Shown here in pieces: positions 8,825 through 16,034 of a DNA stretch of 64,000 nucleotides; the first letter of the stretch is position 1, and every line of letters starts with the position of its first letter. Under the pieces are notes generated by a model. The model was given only the letters and a program-made list of their open reading frames with translations. It had not been told where the DNA came from and did no database searches. The position numbers and the translations under genes were made by a program. Source of the stretch: Pseudomonas sp. RIT623 (GTDB lineage: Bacteria; Pseudomonadota; Gammaproteobacteria; Pseudomonadales; Pseudomonadaceae); NCBI RefSeq assembly GCF_004519305.1, contig NZ_SOZA01000019.1, positions 32,169-96,168 of the forward strand, in the 5' to 3' direction.

Positions 8825-11800
8825 ATGAATCAACTATGGACGCTATTGAAACGATGGGGTTTGCCCCTGATGACTCGGATCGGCCTGGCCATGCCGCTGC
8901 TGCTTGTGCTGGGTACCGTGCTGATGCTGGTCGCCATCTGGTGGCTCGGGCCGCAGTGGATGTGGCGTGAACAGTACCCGCTGGCCAGCATGGCGCATCG
9001 CAGCCTGGCCAGCCTGGTGCTCGTGCTGGTGCCGCTGTTGTGCTGGCTAGTGGTGCTGCGCAGGCGATACGTTCGCCTGCAGGCTGAGCGCAAGCAGGCG
9101 GTGGCCGCTGAGCTGGACAGCGTATTGCCGCTGGTTCAGGCGCAAGAGAAAGCCTTGGACCAAGGACTTTCGCGATTTCTCGATGGCGCAGGCGGGCGAC
9201 GTGCGTTGTATCGGTTGCCCTGGTACTTGGTAATAGGCGACCAGCATGCCGGTAAGACCAGCTTCATCGATCGCACAGAACAAAGCTTTTCCCTGACCCG
9301 TATCGACAAGGCACAAGCACGAGGCAGGCAGGCCCAAGCGCTGGCCTTTCCGATAGGTTGGTGGGTCAGCAACGATGCGGTGATCATCGATCCGCCAGGG
9401 GCGTTCATGAGGCAGGAGTCGCTGGCAGGCTCGCCCGTCGACGAACCAGGCGCACCGCATGTATCACCTGCGGCCCCCGCCAGATTGTGGCAGCACCTGC
9501 TGGATTGGCTATTGCGCAACCGCAGCCAGAGAGCCCTCAATGGCGTATTGCTGGTAGTCGACTTGCCTGCGCTATTGCATGGCACGCCTGAGCAGCGCGT
9601 TGCCTTGGCACATGTGTTGCGCACCCGTCTGTACGAGGTCGGTAGTCAGTTGGGTTCGCGGCTGCCGCTGTATGTGGTGCTGACCAAGTTCGACCTGCTG
9701 GATGGGTTCGATCAGCTCTATGCCGGTCTTTCCGTCTCGATGCGGGAAAAAATGCTCGGTTTCACGTTCAAGCTGGATGCGATCGGCACGTTCGACGCTT
9801 GGCTGGAGGAGTATGGCGATCACTACGAGCAGTTGATCAGCCAGCTATTCGAGCAGGTGGTGGATCGGCTCGATGCGCTGGACAGTGCTGCGCAGCGCGC
9901 GCGCCTGTTCTCATTGCATGCCCAATTGATCGGCTTGCGCCCAATACTGCTGGGGTTTCTGAAGGAAGCGCTGGCCAGTGATCGCTACACCACGCCGGCC
10001 TTGGTACGTGGTGTGTACTGGTCCTCGGTCATCCAGCAAGGTGACATGTTCAATGCGTTCGTGCGCGAAGCCGCGCAGCCCTACAAGACGAAGCTCCCTC
10101 TGCTCGAGGGCAAGGCGCAAGGCAAGGCGCTGCCGTACTTCATTCAGCATGCGTTCGGGCGCGTCATCTATAAGGAAGCCGGGCTTGCTGGGGACAACAT
10201 CAAGGTGGCGCGCAGCAAGCGCCAACTCCTATGGGGCGGCTCTGGGTTGGGCATACTGGCTTTTTGTGTCGCCATTGCCAGCTGGCAGCGCTTTTTCGAC
10301 ATCAATGGTGCCAAGGCTGCCAACGTGCTTGCCAAAAGCAGGGAATACAGCCATCACGAGGTGGATCAGCGTATGGATCCTACCGGACGTAACCTGCTGG
10401 AGCCGCTGGACCAGATTCGCGATGCGGTATCCGTATTTGGCGACTACCGCGTTGCATGGCCGGGTGTTTCCGATATGGGGCTGTATCAGGGGCGCGCCAT
10501 CGGCCCGCGTGTCGATGAGGCATATCTCAGCTTGCTCTCCAAGCGGTTCCTGCCGGCCTTGGCCAGTGGTGTGATCGATACCATGGATGCGGCTTCGCCA
10601 GGCAGTGAGCAGCAAATGGCTGCCCTCAGGGTTTACCGCATGCTGGAAGACCGCCAGAACCGCCGCGCCGAATGGGTCGAAGAGTGGATGGCCCGACAGT
10701 GGCAGCAGAAATTCCCTGGCCAGGGGCAACTGCAGCGCGACCTCATGCGGCACCTTAAGTACGCCTTGGCCTACGCCGATACCGACCTGCCGCAGTACAG
10801 CCAACGTGTCGCCGTGGTGCAGGCAGCGCTGCGCAAGGTGCCGCTAGCCGAGCGGGTTTACGCCGGCCTGAAACAACAGGCGGGGGAGCAGTTGCACACC
10901 GGGTTGGACTTGCGTCATCAGGTCGGGCCGGCCTTCGACGTGGTGTATCAGGCGTCCATGGGCGCCAGGAAGGGTGATGATGTGCTGTTAGCGCCGATGC
11001 TCACGGCCAAAGGCTTCAAGGAGTACTTCGAACCACGCAGTCAGAGCTTCGCCGATTTGGCGATGATCGACCAATGGGTGCTGGGCGAGCGTAGCCAGCT
11101 CGATTATTCGGATGCCGACCGGGAGGCGCTGAGCGAACGGCTGCGTAACTTATACAGCGCCGATTACATTGACAGTTGGCGCCGTGCCCTCAACGCATTC
11201 AGCGTGGCTGATTTTCGTGACCTAGACCATGGTGTCGCGATCTTGCAGCAGTTGACGGGGCCTGCGGCGCCGCTGCATCGATTGATCGATACGGTAAGGG
11301 ACAACACGTCGCTGTCATCGACTGGCGTTGTTGAGGCGGCAGATGAAGCCAAGACAGTGCTGCCGACAAACAGCAAGCCTGAGCATCAGCAGGCGTGGAC
11401 TATTCAAAGGGCCTTTGCCGGGCTGAGCGCGATGCTGCAGGGAACGGCAGAGAAGCCTAGCTACTACGATGAAACCCTGGCTGCTATCACAGCCGTGCAC
11501 GACTACGCCAAGGCGGTGCAGGACAGCCCGGACCGAGGCAAGGCTGCACTGCAGGCCGTGCATCAGCGCTTTACGATGACCGGGCATGATCCCATCGGCA
11601 CCTTGCAACGGGTATCCATCGGCTTGCCTGAGCCGATCAACCACCAGATCCGAAAGGTGGCTGATCAAACGGCGCAGGTGTTAAACGTTGAAGCCCTGCG
11701 CGAGCTGGAACGGCGCTGGGACGCCGAGGTGTACAGCTTCTTCCAGCAGCGCCTGGCAGGCCGATACCCCTTCGTGGCCAGGGCGCCCGATGCCTCCCTG

Positions 11801-12421
11801 GATGACTTCGAGGCGTTCTTTGGGCCGAAAGGTCGGCTACAGCAGTTCAATGATCAGTATCTGAAGGTGTTCCTGAAGGACAACCTCGAAGCCCTGCAAG
11901 CCGGGCAGCAGGGGCAGTCCCTGATCCGCAGCGATGTGATCGAGCAGTTGGAACTGGCAGACCGCATTCGTGAAACGTTCTTCGATCAGCGCGGCAACTT
12001 GAGTGTGCAGTTCAGTATCGAGCCGTTAGGGCTGAGTGCGAACCAGCGCACCAGCTTGCTGGACCTAGACGGTCAGTTGATTTCCTACACCCATGGCACG
12101 AGCCAGATCACTGGCATCATTTGGCCAAATACGCTTGGGCAACATGTGCGTAGCAACCTGACGCTGCTTAGGCAGAACGGCAATAGCAGCAGCCTGGAGT
12201 ATCGAGGGCCATGGTCCATGTTTCGCCTGCTCAGTCGCGGTTCGCTCAATGGGCGGACGGCGACCAGCGTGGACCTGAGCTTCAGGACCGGTGATGGCGT
12301 GATGCGCTATCGGCTCAGCGCTGAGAAGGCCTTCAACCCGATCACCCAGGAGCCTTTCAAAGGGTTCCGATTACCGCGCGGTTTGTTGCAACAGCCACCC
12401 AAGCTTGCACAGGCCAGGTAG
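8825..12421 (+). CDS. tssM: Type VI secretion inner-membrane protein TssM (IcmF)
   Basis: TssM spans the inner membrane and periplasm and binds TssL and TssJ in the T6SS trans-envelope complex. The 1198-residue protein has two N-terminal membrane segments (about 18-40 and 60-78). A cytoplasmic domain follows with Walker A GDQHAGKTS (138-146), then a third membrane segment near 475-490 (GLGILAFCVAIASW). The long periplasmic part ends with the family's C-terminal beta domain (about 1040-1190). Length is normal. It is the last gene of the plus-strand operon. Confidence 0.93.
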   Translation: MNQLWTLLKRWGLPLMTRIGLAMPLLLVLGTVLMLVAIWWLGPQWMWREQYPLASMAHRSLASLVLVLVPLLCWLVVLRRRYVRLQAERKQAVAAELDSVLPLVQAQEKALDQGLSRFLDGAGGRRALYRLPWYLVIGDQHAGKTSFIDRTEQSFSLTRIDKAQARGRQAQALAFPIGWWVSNDAVIIDPPGAFMRQESLAGSPVDEPGAPHVSPAAPARLWQHLLDWLLRNRSQRALNGVLLVVDLPALLHGTPEQRVALAHVLRTRLYEVGSQLGSRLPLYVVLTKFDLLDGFDQLYAGLSVSMREKMLGFTFKLDAIGTFDAWLEEYGDHYEQLISQLFEQVVDRLDALDSAAQRARLFSLHAQLIGLRPILLGFLKEALASDRYTTPALVRGVYWSSVIQQGDMFNAFVREAAQPYKTKLPLLEGKAQGKALPYFIQHAFGRVIYKEAGLAGDNIKVARSKRQLLWGGSGLGILAFCVAIASWQRFFDINGAKAANVLAKSREYSHHEVDQRMDPTGRNLLEPLDQIRDAVSVFGDYRVAWPGVSDMGLYQGRAIGPRVDEAYLSLLSKRFLPALASGVIDTMDAASPGSEQQMAALRVYRMLEDRQNRRAEWVEEWMARQWQQKFPGQGQLQRDLMRHLKYALAYADTDLPQYSQRVAVVQAALRKVPLAERVYAGLKQQAGEQLHTGLDLRHQVGPAFDVVYQASMGARKGDDVLLAPMLTAKGFKEYFEPRSQSFADLAMIDQWVLGERSQLDYSDADREALSERLRNLYSADYIDSWRRALNAFSVADFRDLDHGVAILQQLTGPAAPLHRLIDTVRDNTSLSSTGVVEAADEAKTVLPTNSKPEHQQAWTIQRAFAGLSAMLQGTAEKPSYYDETLAAITAVHDYAKAVQDSPDRGKAALQAVHQRFTMTGHDPIGTLQRVSIGLPEPINHQIRKVADQTAQVLNVEALRELERRWDAEVYSFFQQRLAGRYPFVARAPDASLDDFEAFFGPKGRLQQFNDQYLKVFLKDNLEALQAGQQGQSLIRSDVIEQLELADRIRETFFDQRGNLSVQFSIEPLGLSANQRTSLLDLDGQLISYTHGTSQITGIIWPNTLGQHVRSNLTLLRQNGNSSSLEYRGPWSMFRLLSRGSLNGRTATSVDLSFRTGDGVMRYRLSAEKAFNPITQEPFKGFRLPRGLLQQPPKLAQAR

Positions 12422-12496
12422 AGTCCCCTGGGCAGCAGGTCGGTCACAGTGGCGAGATCATCCGGCAAGCGTTGCTCGCAATCGCTTCCCAGCATA

Positions 12497-12525
12497 GAAG
12501 AAGAGGCCCAAAGGCCTCTGTCTTC
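12497..12525. terminator. Hairpin terminator between tssM and the small gene
   Basis: A perfect 7-bp stem AGAGGCC/GGCCTCT (12502-12508 and 12513-12519) with a CAAA loop is extended by GAAGA/TCTTC after a one-base bulge. It sits between the convergent tssM and the 70-residue gene and could serve both. T-runs are short on both sides. Confidence 0.6.
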
Positions 12526-12538
12526 CCACACTTGAACT

Positions 12539-12751
12539 CTACAGCGGCGCGCCGGTGCTCGCTTCAGGCGCCGAGGTCAGATGGATCGCTGAACACAGCA
12601 GGCGCAGGGCGATGCGGTCGCGTTCTGGCAGGGCGCGGAAGTGCTCGAGCAGGTTCGACTCTTCTTCACTGAGCGGGCGGCACGAAGGGGTGGCGCGGCC
12701 CTGGGGCAGTTTGCGTAAGAGCTGGATCAGATAGTTATTCTTGAATGCCAT
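12539..12751 (-). CDS. Small conserved-looking protein of unknown function
   Basis: The 70-residue product is basic at the N-terminus (AFKNNYLIQLLRKLPQG), then has a helical SEEESNLLEHFRALPERDR segment and two Cys-free hydrophobic turns. No signal peptide or membrane span is visible. AAGGTG lies 4-9 bp before the ATG, which supports translation. It converges on tssM and has its own upstream region. The family is not recognised and no function can be proposed. Confidence 0.6.
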   Translation of the reverse strand: MAFKNNYLIQLLRKLPQGRATPSCRPLSEEESNLLEHFRALPERDRIALRLLCSAIHLTSAPEASTGAPL

Positions 12752-13019
12752 ACATCACCTTGCTTGTGTCTCCATCCCTGGGCGATTGCTCTGTGTCCTT
12801 GCGTGGGCGCAATGCCCAGACAAACACGTGGCGGAATTTGCAGTGTAGGGGCATGTAGCCATGCCCCGCATCCCGCGCATCATTACATTTGTTTTCCACT
12901 CCCGCTGGCCAGGTTTCATGACGCGCGGTGCAGCGAGCAAGAAACAGAGTGTGCTGTTCATCGCCCTCCCTGAAAGTGGTGTTGCCAACCCAACAACCCT
13001 TTCAGGATGAGGTCCGATC

Positions 13020-13781
13020 ATGCAATTGACAGGCAAGGTAGCCATTATCACTGGTGCCAGCTCGGGTATCGGTCACGCCGCCGCGCTCTTGTTCGCCCGC
13101 CACGGCGCCCGGCTGGTGCTCAGTGCGCGACGGCAGGCGGCGCTCGAGCAATTGCTCGAGACGCTGGGCCGTGAAGGCTATCCACTGGCGGTGGCGGTCG
13201 CGGGGGATATCAACGACCCCGCCCTGGCCCAGGAACTGGTGAATACTGCCCAGGGCCATTTCGGCGGCCTGGATATCGCATTCAACAATGCTGGCACCCT
13301 GGGTGAGCTGGCGCCGTTGCCGGCGTTGTCGCTCAGCGCCTGGCGGCACACCCTCGACACCAACCTCACCAGCGCCTTTCTCTGCGCCCAGGCCCAGCTG
13401 CCGGCACTGCAGGCCCGAGGTGGCGGTGCGCTGGTGTTCACTTCCAGCTTCGTCGGCCATACCCTGGGCCTGCCCGGCATGGCCGCCTACGCTGCCAGCA
13501 AGGCGGGGCTGATCGGGCTGACCCAGGTCATCGCCGCGGAATATGGCGCCCAGGGCATTCGTGCCAATGCGTTGTTGCCGGGTGGCACCGACACGCCCAT
13601 GGGCCGCAGCGTGGCGAACAGCCCCGAGGCGCTGGCGCAGGTGGCGGGGCTGCACGCGCTCAAGCGCCTCGCGCAGCCGCAAGAGATCGCCGAGGCGGCG
13701 TTGTTCCTCGCCTCGCCAGCGTCGAGTTTCATGACTGGCGCGGCGTTGCGGGTGGATGGCGGGATATCGATTGTGCGCTAA
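13020..13781 (+). CDS. SDR-family oxidoreductase
   Basis: This is a classical short-chain dehydrogenase/reductase of 253 residues with all key motifs: the TGASSGIG nucleotide loop (11-18), NNAG (89-92), the active-site Ser near 142-143, and YAASK giving Tyr157 and Lys161. SARR after strand beta-2 suggests NADP(H), which is inference. The substrate is unknown. The gene stands alone, with AGGATGAGG before the ATG. The 268-bp upstream spacer has a perfect hairpin at 12848-12867 (GGGGCATG stem) but no other recognisable feature. Confidence 0.88.
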   Translation: MQLTGKVAIITGASSGIGHAAALLFARHGARLVLSARRQAALEQLLETLGREGYPLAVAVAGDINDPALAQELVNTAQGHFGGLDIAFNNAGTLGELAPLPALSLSAWRHTLDTNLTSAFLCAQAQLPALQARGGGALVFTSSFVGHTLGLPGMAAYAASKAGLIGLTQVIAAEYGAQGIRANALLPGGTDTPMGRSVANSPEALAQVAGLHALKRLAQPQEIAEAALFLASPASSFMTGAALRVDGGISIVR

Positions 13782-13861
13782 CCGAGCAAGCTGGCGTACA
13801 TGAGCATTGCGAGGTTGCTTGCAATGCAGCATCAGCGCGTATCAAGGTGTCTCGTACAACA

Positions 13862-13880
13862 AGGGCCGCACTGCGGCCCT
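13862..13880. terminator. Bidirectional hairpin between SDR gene and nhaA
   Basis: The stem AGGGCCGC/GCGGCCCT has a 3-nt loop. On the minus strand it is followed by a T-rich stretch (CTTGTTGT), so it most likely ends nhaA transcription. Confidence 0.65.
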
Positions 13881-13891
13881 CAGGGTGGGTG

Positions 13892-15106
13892 TCAGTCTGC
13901 CTGCTTGGGTGCGAAGCGCAGGATGCAGCAGGCGATCACCGCCGACAGCAACGAGCCTAGCAGGATGCCGATCTTGGCGGCGTCGACCTTGTCGGCCTGG
14001 CCGGGGAAGGCCAGCTCGCCAATGAACAGGCTCATGGTGAAGCCGATGCCGCACAGCATCGCCACGCCATAGATCTGCAGCCAGCTGGCGCCGCGTGGCT
14101 TGCTGGCCAGGCCGCTTTTCACCGCCAGCAGCACGCCGGCGAACACGCCAAGCTGTTTGCCCAGCAGCAGGCCCAGGGCGATGGCCAGGGGCAGCGGGGC
14201 GAAGATGTCAACCCAGCCCAGGTCGCCGAACGAAACCCCGGCGTTGGCAAAGCCGAAGGCCGGTACGATCAGCAAGCCCACCCAGGGGGCCAGGCCGTGT
14301 TCCAGCTTGAGCAGCGGGCTGGCCTCGCGGGCCTTTTCAGTGCCGGTGCTGTAGGGAATCAGCAGCGCGCCGACCACGCCGGCGATGGTGGCGTGCACGC
14401 CCGACAGCAGGGTCACGTACCACAGCGCGGCGATGCCCAGCAGGTAGGGCCACAGCGCGACCACGCGCAGGCGATTGAAGGCCAGCAGCACGGCGATGAT
14501 AGCGGCGGCGCCAGCCAGCGCCAGCAGGTCGATCGACGAGGTGTAGAACACCGCGATGATCGCCACCGCGCCCATGTCGTCGATGATCGCCACCGAGACC
14601 AGCATCACTTTCAGTGACAGTGGCGCATGGCGCCCGAGCAGCGCCAGGGCGCCGACGGCGAAGGCGATATCGGTGGCGGCGGGGATCGCCCAGCCGCCGG
14701 CCAGGCCGGGCTCGCCGCGGGACACGGCCAGGTAGATCAGCGCGGGAACCGCCATGCCCATCAGCGCCGGCAAGGCCGGCAGGCGGCGTTGCTCCCAGCT
14801 GGCCAGGCGGCCGTCGACCAGCTCGCGCTTGATCTCCAGGCCCACCAGCAGGAAGAAGATCGCCATCAGGCCATCGTTGATCCACATGTGCACGGTCATC
14901 GGGCCGAGCTTGTCGGTCAGGGTCGGGCCCACGGGCAGGTGCAGCAGATGCAGGTAGGCATCGGCCCAGGGGCTGTTGGCGATGACGATGGCCAGGGCGG
15001 CGGTGAACATCAGCAAGACGCCGCCGGCCGCTTCGGTGGCCAGCAACTCGCGCAGCATCGAGCGCTTGTGGGGAAGGGGGGCATGCATGGTGCGGTCCTC
15101 GTTCAT
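13892..15106 (-). CDS. nhaA: Na+/H+ antiporter NhaA
   Basis: NhaA exports Na+ (or Li+) in exchange for protons across the inner membrane. The 404-residue protein has about 12 hydrophobic segments and the family motifs: AIPAATDIAFA with the conserved Asp, VAIIDDMGAVAIIA with the twin Asp pair that binds the ion, and the C-terminal YGVAMLCGIGFTMSLFIG. The start at 15106 gives the standard cytoplasmic N-terminus and is preceded by GAGGG. A longer in-frame extension to 15370 is not credible. It is divergent from the fluoride-riboswitch/crcB unit. Confidence 0.93.
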   Translation of the reverse strand: MNEDRTMHAPLPHKRSMLRELLATEAAGGVLLMFTAALAIVIANSPWADAYLHLLHLPVGPTLTDKLGPMTVHMWINDGLMAIFFLLVGLEIKRELVDGRLASWEQRRLPALPALMGMAVPALIYLAVSRGEPGLAGGWAIPAATDIAFAVGALALLGRHAPLSLKVMLVSVAIIDDMGAVAIIAVFYTSSIDLLALAGAAAIIAVLLAFNRLRVVALWPYLLGIAALWYVTLLSGVHATIAGVVGALLIPYSTGTEKAREASPLLKLEHGLAPWVGLLIVPAFGFANAGVSFGDLGWVDIFAPLPLAIALGLLLGKQLGVFAGVLLAVKSGLASKPRGASWLQIYGVAMLCGIGFTMSLFIGELAFPGQADKVDAAKIGILLGSLLSAVIACCILRFAPKQAD

Positions 15107-15464
15107 GACGTCGCCCTCGCGAAGGCAGCGGCGCGGCGGGCAACAGGCACGGCGAGACGATGGCGCCGATTGCGACGGGCCACTGCGGCGATGAGCGAGA
15201 AGAAGGATGGGTAAAGCGGCGCGGCAAGCCATACCGTGAACACACGGGACGGAAAGCGCCATGGGGATAGCAGGCATGCGTGCAACATGGTCGAATCTCA
15301 CGGAAAACAAATGAATGTTCTCCGTATTCGGGAAGGGCTCCCGGGCGCACGCAGCACACGCCAGGCGCACATTCTAGCGATGCGGATGGGTGTTTGCCTC
15401 GGTTATTTGCGTCCAAATGTTGCCGGGTGCGCTTGTCAGCCTACCGGGGCTTGCGTAGCATCGA
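15107..15464. other. nhaA-crcB divergent intergenic region
   Basis: About 360 bp lie between nhaA and the crcB riboswitch. On the nhaA strand a 61-codon frame (15288 to 15103) has a hydrophobic middle and an Arg-rich end. Its TGA overlaps the nhaA ATG as ATGA, so it could be a leader peptide. A long 5' leader for nhaA is likely if its promoter lies upstream of 15288. No other feature is recognised. Confidence 0.4.
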
Positions 15465-15540
15465 CGGCCAGGAGATGGCATTCCTCCTTGAACCGCCTTC
15501 GGCTTTTCCTATAGAGCCTAGTGCTGATGATGCCTGCGCC
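15465..15540 (+). promoter_or_regulatory. Fluoride riboswitch (crcB motif) upstream of crcB
   Basis: This stretch matches the conserved blocks of the crcB-motif aptamer: GGAGATGGCATTCCTCC (15471-15487), AACCGCC (15491-15497), then GCTGATGATGCCTGCG (15523-15538). Order and spacing are those of the Pseudomonas fluoride riboswitch. The aptamer end CCTGCGC can pair with GCGCAGG near 15560. A GCAGGC/GCCTGC hairpin follows before the crcB start, providing a plausible expression switch. Fluoride binding should turn on crcB expression. Confidence 0.9.
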
Positions 15541-15617
15541 AACCCCCAGTGGAGGGGTGCGCAGGCGCTTGCCTGCCTCTCCATGGGGGTCTTTCCGACC
15601 TTTGATGGAGCTTGTCG

Positions 15618-15995
15618 ATGTACCTGTCCTTATTTTCCGTTGTCGTCGGTGGTAGTGCCGGTTGCGTGCTGCGCTGGTGGTTGGGCCTGCGCCTGAATTC
15701 GCTGTTTGCCGGCATGCCCATGGGCACCTTGCTGGTCAACCTGGTTGGTGGCTTGATCATCGGTGCGGCGATGGCGTTGTTCCTGCGCTTTCCCAACCTC
15801 GACCCGGCCTGGCGCCTGCTGATCACCACCGGTTTCTGCGGCGGCCTGACCACGTTCTCGACCTTTTCCGCCGAGGTGCTATCGATGCTCATGCATGGCC
15901 GCGCCGGCTGGGCGATGGTCACGGTGCTGGCGCATGTGCTGGGTTCGCTGTTGATGACCTTCGCCGGGTTTGCCTTGGCGCGCTGGCTTGCTTGA
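15618..15995 (+). CDS. crcB: Fluoride exporter CrcB/Fluc
   Basis: CrcB forms dual-topology dimers in the inner membrane that let fluoride leave the cell. The 125-residue protein has four membrane segments and the family motifs GGSAGCVLRWW near the N-terminus, NLVGG in the second helix, and TTGFCGGLTTFSTFS carrying the phenylalanine box. The ATG at 15618 has GGAG 8 bp upstream; a TTG six bases earlier is less likely. Control by the upstream riboswitch is clear from context. Confidence 0.95.
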   Translation: MYLSLFSVVVGGSAGCVLRWWLGLRLNSLFAGMPMGTLLVNLVGGLIIGAAMALFLRFPNLDPAWRLLITTGFCGGLTTFSTFSAEVLSMLMHGRAGWAMVTVLAHVLGSLLMTFAGFALARWLA

Positions 15996-16034
15996 AGGTG
16001 GCGTTGCGCGCGTGCACAGCCGCACACCCGGTAA

